Source of the DNA: Collybiopsis luxurians FD-317 M1
Taxonomy: Eukaryota > Basidiomycota > Agaricomycetes > Agaricales > Omphalotaceae
DNA length: 64,000 nucleotides
Direction: 5' to 3'
Assembly: GCA_000827265.1 (NCBI GenBank)
Contig: KN834760.1
Location: forward strand, 90,626-154,625
In this document: piece by piece, positions 47,137 to 58,588 of the stretch
Layout: every line of letters begins with the position of its first letter
Position numbering within the stretch: position 1 is the first letter of the stretch
The notes under the pieces: generated by a model
Told to the model about the DNA's origin: nothing
The model's database searches: none
What the model saw: the letters and a program-made list of their open reading frames with translations, nothing else
Translations under genes and position numbers: made by a program

Positions 47137-50100
47137 TTCAATTACTTCGTCGCGGAGGTCTTGTTAATATTTTGGAAATTCCCAGTCAATCCTTTATTCT
47201 TGGATGTTCTGGAAGAAGACAGAAAATCAAGAGGTTGAGAATCGAGAGAAACTCGAGTGTAATGCAGCTTAGGTCTGCAGTTGACGCGACACGATGCTTT
47301 GACCTTCATGTTTCACATAGCCCCTTTCCTCTTCATCCTTTTCACTCTTATTCATTATCTATATTTCTCCCATTATTCTCTCTGTTAAAGTATACGTCTT
47401 TGGGTCCTCTTTTGTTGAGGAACAGCTGTGCTGTCGGTTGTCCGGCCACGCTGCACATCCTTACTCCATAGATTACTTTATTCTGTAGCTTTGTTTCCGT
47501 TGACTCGAGTCCCTTACTTAGCTATATATAGACTATGATTAGTATTACTCAACTTGTGAGGGAGGGCCGCCGCGATGGATCGCGCGGCAGTCACGAATCC
47601 GAATTTTTGATGTGTTTATGACGCCGAGGCATCGGCCTCTCTGTGTCTGAATTAGAGGCCACGGCTCTCAGAAGACTATCAATGATGGACTTCGGATACA
47701 GAAACTTCAGTACTGTCTTAGTTGCTGAGTGATTTACTCATAAAAGAAAAAAAAAAAAAAAACTTAGGTTGAAGCAACTATCACTTGTAATTCACAGTGT
47801 ACACAGTTTGGCCTGATAAATCTATTTGAGAAAAAGGAACAGCTAAATGCAAAGCTCAAGTAATCAAATGGAAAGAATGGAGAGCAAACATTGAGAAGAC
47901 ATCACTACTCCAACTTCCCCCTTATTTCCCTTGTATCTCCCTCCTGAAATCCTAGTTTTCAATCCTTTCCCCCTTACCATCCTATACTTGCCAAACCCAA
48001 TGTATATACATCGCCATGTCTCGAGTAAAATGGTCCTATGTGATAAACTTGAGATACTGCCGGGCATGAAACCATTCAAGAAAAATGCTCCGCACTTGGA
48101 ACCCGGGCACGATACTGGTGTATGTGGGATTTTGAAAAAATTAATCCAAAAGGAAATTTTCCAAAAAAGGAAAAAAGGAAAGGGAAAAAAGAGAGCCCTT
48201 GGGATGTTCTGTGAAGTTCATAGCCTAAAATTTCTGCTTCTCGTAAGTCTACTATATGAACTGAAGTGCAATTGCGGCATTTTGCTGTATGTATACCTCT
48301 CAGCTCGCTGTTTCTCGTCCAGTGTTAATCTAAGAGGATACCGATCATATAATCGTCTTCTTAATGCCTGAAGTCCAAATCTCTAGACTTATTATTTTTG
48401 TAGCAGATAAATATAAATGATTTTTATTTTTTGAGATATTTTGGAGGCTCTGAAAAGGAGTAGAAATGAGGGAGACGAATTATCTTCGAAAAGATATGAA
48501 AAAGGAAATTTGGATATCGAGCGGTCCATGTGGGCGCCTGGGCGCGTGACCGATGAAGCTAGGCGCTTATGATCCGTTGCCCAACCTAGGTCCGATATTC
48601 AACAAAATGAATGGTCAATATTATTCTAAGTCTCTCATGCTCACTCTGATGGTCAGGCTGCTTCGGAAATAATTTGCAGAGTAATATAGAAGCTGAGAGC
48701 GACCCGGGGAATTTTCCAATTATAATGGTGGCATTCTGCAATCCAAATAGGTGTGTGGCGGCCTGCGTGCTTTTGCTAGCTCAGTAGCTGAATCTTTTCA
48801 GCGATTTTTTCCCAGATCCATCTCACAACTCTCAATAGATCACCGTAAGATTTTTGTGCAGAGCACGACTACCATTATTCGGCTCAAACTCGACAAGTTG
48901 TAATGCTCAAATTCCAATCTCTGCAATTCGCTCAAGCAATCATGTCGACGGCGCTTAATATGCCACTTCCGCTTGTCTCCATTGATATTCTTTGAATATT
49001 CTCGCCCGTGTCTTCCTTTCATCTCTCAAACTTTCTTTCCATTGATCACATCGAGTAGCAGCTCGTTCCGAGCTTCCTACTTCATGAGGGGAAAGAATAA
49101 AATCCAAAATTCTGTTCTATCGCATTTTCAAGCAGCTTATTGTATGGGTAACATAGATGCATAGCCTGAACGAAATGCAGAATTGCAGTAATCCATTGAT
49201 AATCTGCGTCGTTTATGGTTTAGTATTCCAGAATCGCTATTTAAATGATCACGTGTATAAAGTCGGTATCCGGTATCGGTATCCGCCACACACATGGGAA
49301 CCGCCGCGGAACCCGAATAGCATTGCAGATCAATTGAAGAAGCACATTGAAAAAATGAATCTTGAAAGCTGGTGACTAGATCCACACCATGTCGTGGGTG
49401 TTGAGTGGGTCAGCTGGCACAACCACACCTGCAATACAACACTCTCGATGCCAGCTACCCCAACCACAGCCTCCTCCACCTTCTTTCTTCCAATTACACT
49501 TCCTATAGAGCTGATGAAGGCAATGTATTTCTCTACAGCACCATCATTGCTCTTTAAGCTCTAGATCAGAGCAAAGAGCTTTTGTGACATTGCCAGAAGG
49601 AACTCCAGCTTGTATGAGGATGGCAACAAACAAGCTTGAGGAAACCAGTAATAATAATAGTATATACACAGCGCCGCTGCTTATTTCCCTATGCATTTGC
49701 CATTGGAAGACTCAGAAGCACGATCATTTGTCAAAAAAAACATTGATTGCCGTAAGGTCACAAGGTGGTCACATTCACATGGACCATATACGGGGAAAAA
49801 CATAAGCATTTTGTCACCGCATGACACCAACATCCCAACAAGGATGAATCCTTCATTTCATTTCGGATTGGTAATTGATTGTGCTTCCTTCCCTCTCGAT
49901 CCTTGCTTGTTCCCTAACATCTTTAATCCTGCAAATGGGATTTATATCTGAGATGTTTGTACTAGTTGTCCAGACTCTTTCTAATTTCACAACTTAAGTT
50001 CTTTATTACTGCCCGCAGCATTTACTGAGATCTACGCACAAGGGGCGGCCGGCCCGGGAACCCGTGATGTTGGGTTGATCGGTTGGTCTCACGGTCCACA

Positions 50101-50150
50101 CGTTTAAAAAAAAATTTCATAATTAATTTTTTTTGCGACCTTCAAAGGCC
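47137..50150. other. Gene-poor stretch before the CpG-poor block
   Basis: About 3 kb with normal CpG content. A long A run is at about 47,744-47,762. Longer frames (for example 47,931-48,371) have no recognisable domains and a purine-rich, repetitive character. Short GGTATCC repeats lie near 49,265. No gene is supported. Confidence 0.5.
47566..47590. repeat. GC-rich imperfect hairpin
   Basis: GCCGCCGCGATGGATCGCGC pairs with itself (GCCG/CGGC and CGCGAT/ATCGCG with one bulged base). A second inverted pair, GGCCTCT and AGAGGCC, follows at about 47,634-47,662. It could be a 3' end structure of the preceding gene or the core of a small element. Confidence 0.4.
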
Positions 50151-50760
50151 TCGAGAATACAAAATATGCACTCTTTATATCATAAGTGTCATCCTACTGG
50201 CTTATATACAAATGAAGCTTTGTAGTAAGAGAGAGGGAAGAGGAATGGTAATGCAACATTGGGAGCTTAAGGAAGTTGTGTCCATATCTTGTTGAATTCT
50301 GGGTCATTGAACTCAAAAAAGCATGGAATCCCCCTCAGTTTTTGTTCTTGTCATGTAAAGTAGCCTGCTGACAGTTTACAAACAACAATTCATTAGTAAT
50401 TCAATTTCCAGGGCCTGAAGAGTGTGACAGTAGAAAATAAAAAAGAACTGTCACCAAGAGAATGCTCCATCAAAATGCAGACTGCATTTGTGGTAAAATG
50501 AATCAGAATTCACCATTGTTATAGCATGCCAGTGAAGAGGTTACAAGATGCTGTGCTAAGTCTGTTTCAGCAGTGAACTGAGTGACATTGCTGACTAAAT
50601 ACAAACCAAATGTATGTACCACTTAGTGTGCACAGAACTTGCTCGAGCCCAGAATAACTGGGTCTGCAGCTCCTGCAGTTCTTTGAAGCCTGAATGCAAA
50701 CAATAGAGCTCATAAATTGGGAAGTTTTATTGTCATGTATATAGAAACATTTGATATATA

Positions 50761-51017
50761 TAAGATAGAGTTCATGTGCAAGGGGACACATCATGTGTCC
50801 AGTTGTGCAAAAGCTGGAAAATACAATGAAATGTATCAAAAACATTGGGGAAGTTGAATTTGAGAAATATGGCCCTGAGGAACTCTAGAAACTATCCATA
50901 TGCCGAGATCCTTTCAGCTATATTTTGAATTATACATTGTACTGATTTTTTGATACATTTTCTTTATTTTTGTGACTAAGCATGTGACATACCCCATTGT
51001 GCATGAATTCTACCTTA
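50761..51017. mobile_element. TIR element, family B, short copy
   Basis: Starts TAAGATAGAGTTCATGTGCA and ends with the inverted relative TGCATGAATTCTACCTTA, flanked by TA-rich sequence. About 257 bp, non-coding. The same termini bound 52,720-53,374. Confidence 0.65.
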
Positions 51018-51096
51018 GTAGAATTAGGGTGAGGAAAGAAAGAGTGAATTAGCATTACCCATTGGATATGGTAGGAATGTCTTTCTTTAACACTGC

Positions 51097-51665
51097 AGGA
51101 ATTAAGGGATAGTGCCTGAGAAATTATGCTAAAGATATGGGAAGATGAGGAACAATGTTCATCCAGTAGCCACTCAGCAAAAATTTGATATATATTTCCA
51201 ATCTTCTTTATGTATTTCAAGAAGTTGTGTGATTGTTTTTTGAATAGTTCCATACTCTAAATAATATTTCAGAGATTATTTAAGATTTTTTGTCAAAGGA
51301 GAAAGGAAACTCATTCAAAAGATGTGCAGGGAAGAAATTTCAAATATCCTTCTGGTAATCTCTAGAATATTTGCCTGCCAGATATTCTAGAGATTATCAA
51401 GTTATTCAAGAAACAAATTAAAATATGATTCACAAAAGCTTGCTGAAGAAATTCTGAAGTTTTTTAAAATATGTTACAGGAATATATTTGTAACAGACAT
51501 TAAGATGTCTGCATGCTGTGACATAAAGATATCAAGATGTCTACCCACTGTGACATACCAAACAGCATGATGTGCCCTGGCAGGCACTGAGCAGCAAACT
51601 CATCAGCAGTCCTGGCATCTGTTTTTGAGAACATCTAAGGCTGGACACCTCAACTAGTACTAGTA
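51097..51665 (+). repeat. Left arm of a long inverted repeat
   Basis: Inverted relative of 54,205-55,010. Matched stretches include AGAAATTATGCTAAAGATAT, TAATCTCTAGAATAT, GTAACAGACAT and GGACTGCTGATGA (in complement). The arm is about 570 bp. Confidence 0.8.
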
Positions 51666-51673
51666 GAATTATT

Positions 51674-52300
51674 GTTATGCCCCCAATTCATTTTCTTCAC
51701 TCTTTGTAACCCATCCACTTACCATACCTCTTGATAACTGATGTATCATTCAGTCCCATATGGTTGAGTCTCATTATGCATACTGCAAGGTGAACCAATT
51801 AATTACTTCTACTGTTTCATACCCACAAAGCCTCATGTCTTCCTGCAGGAGTATAAAAGCCTCATACCTACATCTCTCACGATAATGCTGTTATTACCTG
51901 AACTATCTTGATCTGTGTTGTTTTTGTCTTCTTGTTCACTAGACTCTAATACTATTCAGCTTAACACCAAGTCGAGCAAACCCCATTGACACTGAGTCAT
52001 TGGCCCATCTTCCTCTCACTTGTTGAACTGATCAACAAGACTGTTTGACTGCTGTAGTCTCTTGAACACTCCACCTCATAAGGTAAACAGACACCGAGTC
52101 AAAAATCTTTTGAGTCAACCCTCATTAATACTGTCTTAATGAGTTCTTTCAACTCTCAACTCCTAGTTGCACCAAGCTACTAGACTTGTCAGCTGACACC
52201 TGAGGAACATTCCTCTTGAAGTAATACTCAAACTGTACAGGACTCATTCACCTGTTGTATGTAGCAACTCCCCATTGCATATTCTGTCTCAGCTGTGGAA
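51674..52300 (+). mobile_element. LTR-like remnant
   Basis: Begins TGTTATGCCCCCAATTC and contains a TATA box in GGAGTATAAAAGCCTC at about 51,850, followed by C/T-rich leader-like sequence. TGTTATGCCCC recurs at 59,723, which suggests two LTR copies. Ends and target duplication could not be set; the region is bounded on the right by the TIR of the next element. Confidence 0.35.
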
Positions 52301-52719
52301 TACATCAGGAAAAATAGCTTGAGCTTGGGGTTAAATTATAACAACCTCAAGAAACCTAAGAAGCATAGGACACTTCAAGTACTTAGGTTTCCTAGGTTTC
52401 CACAGTCCAACCCCTATATCCTAGGGTGCCCTAGGTTGTCCTAGGTTGTCTCAGGTTGCCCCAGGTTACCTGAGGTTACCCCAGGTTGCATAAAGGGTTA
52501 ATAAGTATAAATAATATTACTGTTTGTGCTCTATTCTACAGTATATAGTGAGCTATTGTACTTGTATAGTAGTAGTAGTAGTATTGAACTTGTACATATT
52601 GTATGTATAGTATATATGGTGTACATTTTTGTCAGGTATTATACTTTATAATGTATTACAGTATACTAGTATTAACCTGATATACTCAAGTACAGTATTT
52701 CAGTACAGTAAAGAGCTTA

Positions 52720-53374
52720 TAAGGTAGAGTTCAGGCGCAAAGGGGCATGTCATGTGATCTGAGGGTGACAAACTGTGACAAAAGCTGTGAAATTCTTAGA
52801 AATGTATCAAAAATTCAGGGAGGGCATAATTCCTGAATCTGGCTCCAAGGGACCTTCAGGAAGACCCTTCTTAAGGATTGCTCGGAGCCAGAATTTTAAT
52901 ATCTTAGCAATACAAATTATTGATAGATTTTCTCTGAATTATACCATTTAGATGTGCATTGTGAAATTCAAGTGAAATTCTTAGAAAAGTATCAAAAATT
53001 CACAGAGGGCCTAATTCCTGAATCTGGGTCCAAGGAACCTTCAGGAAGACTCTTCTCTAGGATAGCTCGGAGCCAGATTTTTGATATTTTAGCAGTACAT
53101 ATTATTGATAGATTTTCTAAGAATTATGCCCTTTACTGAGCCTTAGGTGTGCAATGCAATACAAAGCCACCAAAGGTTAGGTCAAATTCAGCTTTCCAGA
53201 GTTGACAATGACCCCGAATGCCTCCTGTACCCCAGAAACTATCTAATCTTTTCCAAGACTGGAACAAACCTTACTTGAAAACCAAATCTAAAGGGAAAGT
53301 CATACCAACAAGCCGAGGAGTCACACTTTAGTCACTGCATGTGATGTACCCCTTTGCACCTGAACTCTACCTTA
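52720..53374. mobile_element. TIR element, family B, long copy
   Basis: Termini TAAGGTAGAGTTCAGGCGCA and TGCACCTGAACTCTACCTTA are inverted repeats that extend through CATGTGAT. It lies nested in the family T element. It carries a 183-bp internal tandem duplication. Confidence 0.7.
52785..53140 (+). repeat. Tandem duplication, period about 183 bp
   Basis: Two copies of a segment with GTGAAATTCTTAGAAA, AATTCCTGAATCTGG and CTCGGAGCCAGA at matching spacing (for example 52,788 and 52,971). The repeat lies within the family B element. Confidence 0.8.
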
Positions 53375-54204
53375 CATGTACATATAGTGTGTATATAGTA
53401 TGGTATAATTGTGGTATACTTGTTTTGACCATATGAAAATTATTTTGATTGTAGACAGCTCACAGAGTTGCATCATGTGACTTATGTCAAATTTCAGTTT
53501 CTATGAGTTATCTACAACTAAGAAGGTGTCCTTGTCATGCATTTAGGATAGATTAAAGCATAGGTATATATATTCAATATAATTTTGCCTTATTTGGTAA
53601 TATTTACAGCATCACTCCTCAGGTATCCTTGGGATACCTGAGGTTTGCCCAGGATATTGGCATTTCCTAGGTTACCTGAGGTTCACCCAGGTTGCACAGG
53701 TCACCTAGGTCACCCAGGTCTCTCAGGTTGCTCCAGGTTGCCTCCTAGGTAACCTGAGGCTCAGACCATTTTTCCTGATGTAATAAAATACTTTCCTATT
53801 CACTGAACCTACTACAAGCTTCTAACAACAAAAGGTAGCAAAGGTCCTAACAATTATGTAAAAGACTGACTTTAATATATTACAACTTGGGCAGATCTAA
53901 GTAGATATTGGCACTAACATATCAGAGACACAACCAGGGAAATATTTCTTTTCATTGCTGGCTTAGTCTGGAATATTCATTGGTAATTGTATTGAGAAGT
54001 AACTTCCTGCCACTCAGCACCACATGATATGAATACCAATCCCATCTGAGCTTTGTGTGTATATGTAATATATATCATCAAGGGTGACTATAAGTTAGTG
54101 TGTCCCAATATTATTTCCATGATGCTGTTTATATGTTTCAATCTCAGTACCTCACAGTGGGGGGGCTTTCCCAATGGAGAAGCTGAATATTGAAGCTGTA
54201 GTCC

Positions 54205-55010
54205 TACTAGTTGAAGGATCCAACCTTAGAGGTTAGTCCTGCATTTGCTAAGTCTTGAAAATAGACACTGGGACTGCTGATGAATTTGCTGTTCAGTGCC
54301 TGGAGCATCATGCTGACAGCCATTTAGATGTTTTAATTTCAGTATGTCACAGTGGGTAGGCATCTTGATGTCTGTTACAAATATATTCCTGGAGCATATT
54401 TTAAAAGACTTCAGAATTTCTTCAGTGAGCTTTTGTGAATAATATTTTAATTTGTCTCTTGAATAAAGCTTCCTAGCATAGATTTAAAATTTCTTTCTGA
54501 TAATCTCTAGAATATCTGGTAGGTGACTATTCTGAAGGTTATCAGAAGGATATTTGAAATTTCTTCCCAGCACATAGTTGAATGAGTTTTCTTTCTCCTT
54601 TGACAAAAGATCTTAAATAGTTTCTGAAATATTATTTAGAGGCCATTCAGTGTACCTTCTGTGGAATTATTCAAAAAATGATCATACTACTTCCTGAAAT
54701 ACTACATAAAGAAGATTGGGAATATATATCAAATTTTTGCTGAGTGGGTACTGGATGAGTATTGTTTGTAATTGTAAGGTTGATGAGAGACTTTCAGTCA
54801 TGCAATAGAACTCAACTAGATGTATATCAAGAAGTACTACATGTGAAGAAAGAAAGCTAAGAACCAGTGATATATGTGAATTTATTTATATGCCTGAAGG
54901 AGTGTATGTAAGCATGCTGTAATAGTGTATGTACACAGAGACATGGGCCTTAAAGTAATCTTCCCATATTTTCAGCATAATTTCTCAGGTGCTATCCTTT
55001 AATTATGAGT
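54205..55010 (-). repeat. Right arm of the long inverted repeat
   Basis: Complement of 51,097-51,665 with an extra 185 bp at about 54,770-54,955. The two arms enclose 2.5 kb containing the LTR-like remnant and the nested T and B elements. Confidence 0.8.
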
Positions 55011-55285
55011 GCATGAAATGTAATGAAATGCTGCATTTTTGTGGTGGTGATTTCCATGCCTGATCCTTTACAGGCAATTTTATATTAATAGTGTAATACT
55101 GATTACACAAAGTAATGTATTAAAGCTGTCATGATAATAAATTACAAACCATTTCAAGTCTAGACTAAGTTGGGGTGATGGCATTTGAGTCACCAGATAC
55201 TCATTGGCACTACTGTGCAGGGCATGAGTAACTGCTGTGCAGCAGTGTTGGCCCACTACCAATGGCAGGGCATCAATTCCCCACA
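55010..55285 (-). repeat. CpG-decayed copy of the repeat at 62,290-62,585
   Basis: Inverted relative of 62,290-62,585, sharing AATACTGATTACACAAAGTAAT and TGTGCAGGGCATGAGTAACT. Where the other copy has CG (for example TTGGCGCCACTG), this one has TTGGCACTACTG. Confidence 0.8.
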
Positions 55286-55471
55286 GTGTAGAAGAATTCT
55301 GCCTGTGATGCTCAGTCAGTCAGTGTCTCAATCTGGTTCTTAAAAAAATAATTTAGACCCAATATAACAGGTTCACCACAGGGTTAATCATCATCTGACT
55401 GCAGCTGATAAATCAGATAATTCTATTATTGTGACTTTTGCTGTCATTCTTAATGTATTGTAATATGGCTT

Positions 55472-55803
55472 TAGTAAGGTCCAGTTGTGCAACTGGCAAT
55501 AGGCAGCCAACTGGACTGCAACTGGACTATTTGCGACTGAATCTACAGTTCATATAAAGTCAGAAAATACTGCAACCAGTCTTAAAACCAGTCTATTCAA
55601 ACTCTGCTGATTGCTCTATGTTAACTGTCTACAGTAAAAAAACTGTCTGAGTAGTTGAATCATAATAGGTACAAAATGTTTTAAGTATTCCTTTACAACA
55701 TTCAGGTAAATTGATGGCCTGAAAATTGCTTTAATTAATGATAGTATGGAGGTCTATCTAGTTTAAACCAGTCTAGGACTGACTACAACTGGCTGGACTG
55801 GTA
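55472..55803. mobile_element. Small TIR element with CCAGT-type ends
   Basis: Begins AAGGTCCAGTTGTGCAACTGG and ends ACAACTGGCTGGACTGG; the ends are imperfect inverted repeats. Interior is AT-rich and non-coding, with AACCAGTCT repeats. It abuts the G2 element on its right. Confidence 0.4.
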
Positions 55804-56115
55804 GGGATCTGCACTGTAACCATATAGTATAATGTACAGTTTTATGTGTACCTGTAACTGTACCATAAAGGGAGGCAGCAGCTATTTTTTACAGCAGCTA
55901 TACAGGTGCCCTGTACTGCCACAGGAATTGGGTCATTACTGTTGTACCAGTATAACCCAAAATGCTCAATGATTTTTTCATCATTGAAGTTGAGTGGGAC
56001 CCAGTGGCTTTGTGGGGGTACTATTTTGGCAAGCTGTATATAGGTATATCATTATATGGGGGCTGATGTACCATATACCATCCCATATTAGGCAAATTTT
56101 ACAAAATTTATAGGC
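55804..56115. mobile_element. TIR element G2, CpG-decayed
   Basis: CpG-poor relative of G1 (63,469-63,817). Left end GGGATCTGCACTGTAACCAT matches GGGATCGACACCGTAACCGT of G1. The right TIR is truncated at GGCCATATTATG. Confidence 0.75.
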
Positions 56116-56723
56116 CATATTATGAGTCCAAAATGAAATGAAGGATTTGTTCTTATCGAGTGAAGTTCATTGTTACATGTGGGAGAGTGCCTATTCAAAT
56201 GCTTATGTTTTTCTCTATACATGGTCCATGGGAGACCTTCTTTGATGTGATGTCTTATGGTCCCTTTTGTGACTGTGATACCCCATTCACCTTCTTGACT
56301 CTTGCCTCTTAGATATTGATCTCAACCTGTACCCTCTGGATCACCTTATACCACTGCTCTCTTATGTCACTACTGCAACTCAGGTCAAAGTCAGTTTGAC
56401 TGCCACCTCTTGGCATGCAATTTTCAATTCAATTTTTGATATTTTCTTTTATTGCCTTGCACTGAATAGCGGGAAGGGGAGGTTGCTGGATGGATTGATT
56501 TGCAGCTACAACCTGCTTCTTACAGATCATCAAGGAATGCTCTCTGGAAGTTGTTTCATTTGATAAAGGTGAGCCAATGGCAATATGAGTTTCATGTATT
56601 TGCTCATGTCATGCAGGACTTACAGTTGACCAAGTGGAAGGCATCTGGCAACAGATTATTTTATTAAAAATTCCAGTGAAATAGATGCCATTGAATGAAT
56701 GCAAAAAATTTTCATGCCTTTTA
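56116..56723. other. CpG-poor filler, nothing recognised
   Basis: Some stretches (near 56,500) resemble decayed coding text but no frame stays open long enough to name a family. Confidence 0.4.
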
Positions 56724-56918
56724 CATCAGGAAAAATACATATAGCCCAGGCTGCCAGGAGACACCCCCCTCAATCCTAGGCTGACCAGGCTTCTCCAGGG
56801 GAAGCCCAGGGACACCAGGCTTCCTGAGGGTAATTTTAATTTTCCTGGAGATTCCAAGGTACCCTAGGATATGGGGGATGTCTCCTGGCAGCCTGGAATA
56901 TATATTTTTTTCCTGATG
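56724..56918. mobile_element. TIR element, family T, 195 bp
   Basis: Left end CATCAGGAAAAATACATATA then GCCCAGGCTGCCAGGAGACA; the right end is the inverse, with TA on each outer side. Interior is CCAGG-rich. Confidence 0.75.
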
Positions 56919-57047
56919 TACAAGACAATATGAGAGATATGAATTCAGAGAAAAATGCTAAAATTCCTAGGAAAGATATATTATATTACTTAATCTTTTA
57001 TGGCAGTAATATTCCAGCCCACTGGCAGTGGTAGGAGTTGCCCATAC

Positions 57048-57260
57048 ATCTGGAAAAAAGGTTCACAGCCTAGGCAACAATGAATCACACTCAAAATGCC
57101 TCAGTCTGTCTGGGATATCTGGTCACCCTTGGGAGCACAAGCTCTCTCAGAAGGCCAAGGGATGCCCCTCTAATCCTATGCAAGCAAAGATATCCTGAGA
57201 ATTCCTGAGAGTCCCTGGGGCACCCTGGAAAATTTCTAGGCAATCTTAAGCATCTCTGGG
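57048..57260. mobile_element. Partial family T element
   Basis: Starts ACATCTGGAAAAAAGGTTCACAG and contains the family's CCCAGG/CCTGAGA-rich interior, but the right end was not found. Confidence 0.4.
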
Positions 57261-57388
57261 GTAAATCTGAACTTCTCTTATTATAATTTTAAATGTATAT
57301 TTTGGTAATCATATTCTCTCAATTACATATAAATCATAGCAGAAATAGCAATATATATTATACACTATATAATACAGCAACATAAATT

Positions 57389-57890
57389 AATTATTCCTTC
57401 TCTTACTTCTGCTTTTTCTCCCCTCCCTCCTCTTCCTCTGCTCTCCCTCCTCCCTCTGCTCTCTTCCCTCCCACCACCACCTTAACCTCTTTCTCTTCCT
57501 CCTCCCTCTCCTCCTCCTCCTCCTCTCCCTCTTTCTCCTCCTCCTCCTCTCCCACTTTCTGCTCCTCTTCCTCTCCCACTTTCTCCTCCTCCTTCTCCCC
57601 CCTCTCTCTCTCTCCTCCTCCTCCTTCTCCTCCCCTCCCTCCTTCTCCTCTCCCTCTCTCTCCTCCTCCTTCTCCCCTCTCTCTCTCTCTCCTCCTCCTT
57701 CTCCTCTCTCTCCTCCTCCTCCTCCTCTCCCTCTCCCTCCTCCTCTTCTTTCTCTCTCTCTTCCCCTCTCTTTCCCTCTCTCCCTCCCCTTCTACCCTCC
57801 TCCCCTCTCCCTCTCCATCCCCCTCTCCCTCTCTAACCCCCTCTCTACCCTCTCTCTTTTACTCCTTCTCACACTCCTCCTCCTTCTACT
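57389..57890 (+). repeat. 500-bp polypyrimidine tract
   Basis: Almost uninterrupted C and T, mostly CTC/CTCC/CTT microsatellite mixtures, with few purines (ACCACCACC and isolated A). Mirror-symmetric stretches could form triplex DNA. Confidence 0.9.
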
Positions 57891-58094
57891 GTATACTTTA
57901 CTTACCTTACCTCATCCCTCTTCTATGCCTCTCTCCTATGAGATATCCAAATATTAGAGAGAGAAAGATGATGGTGGGTGTTAGGGATCAGCAATGGGAT
58001 CAAAAATTGAATCAGAGCTGATTTTATATCAACATAGATTATGTAATAATCACATGCAGGGTGCACAGACCATTAAGTCTAATGACTCAAGTCA

Positions 58095-58195
58095 GCATAC
58101 TAAGCACTAATCAAGCACAAACACAAATCAAACACTAATCAAGCACAAATACTAATCAATCACAAATCAAACACTAATCAAGTACAACCACTCAT
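58095..58195 (+). repeat. Imperfect tandem repeat of CACTAATCAAGCACAAA
   Basis: Several variants of the unit, such as AAACACTAATCAAGCACAAA, follow each other over about 100 bp. Confidence 0.75.
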
Positions 58196-58232
58196 CATGG
58201 GCCATGCTTTGAGGTATCTAAACTTATATGAT

Positions 58233-58515
58233 TACATGTAGATTTCTGAAGGATCCCAGAGATCTTCAGGGATGCCCAGGACTTGGCCAAAATTGTAGGC
58301 TCTTTCAGGTATATCCAGAGACACTCCAGACACCCTAGGGATACCTCAGAAAAACCTCAGGGCATCCAGGAAATGGCCAAAATCCTAGGATCTTCTGGTT
58401 ACCCAAACTGTCCAGGTGATTTTGAGAAATCTAATGCTCCCTAGGAAATAGCCTAATTCCTGGGGCTCCTCAGATATACTGAGCATGCCTAGGCTTTAGG
58501 TATTTTTCCAGATGT
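58233..58515. mobile_element. Family T element, right end clear
   Basis: Ends GGTATTTTTCCAGATGTA like the other family T members and has the CCAGG/CCTAGG-rich interior. The left end at TACATGTAGATTTCTG is a weak match. Confidence 0.45.
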
Positions 58516-58588
58516 ATGATGAAGGAAAAATTTCAGGGCAAGGTTTCAGGTAGGAAACATTGGAGGGCTGCTGAGGGGTCAGCACCAT

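Larger units (their letters stand above)
52303..53780. mobile_element. TIR element, family T, 1.48 kb composite
   Basis: Left end CATCAGGAAAAATAGCTTGA and right end ATTTTTCCTGATG are inverted, with TA on both outer sides. Near both ends are dense, imperfect CCTAGG/CCAGGTT repeats (52,375-52,490 and 53,625-53,755) that also oppose each other. The centre is occupied by a family B element. Confidence 0.65.

Noticed and set aside
47931..48371. 146-codon plus-strand open frame
   Set aside because: Basic, repetitive composition (KRKKGKGKKR) from a purine-rich tract, no domain and no sensible exon context.
57389..57890. Ser/Leu/Pro-rich peptide frames in the pyrimidine tract
   Set aside because: They are by-products of CTC/CTT repeats and not genes.
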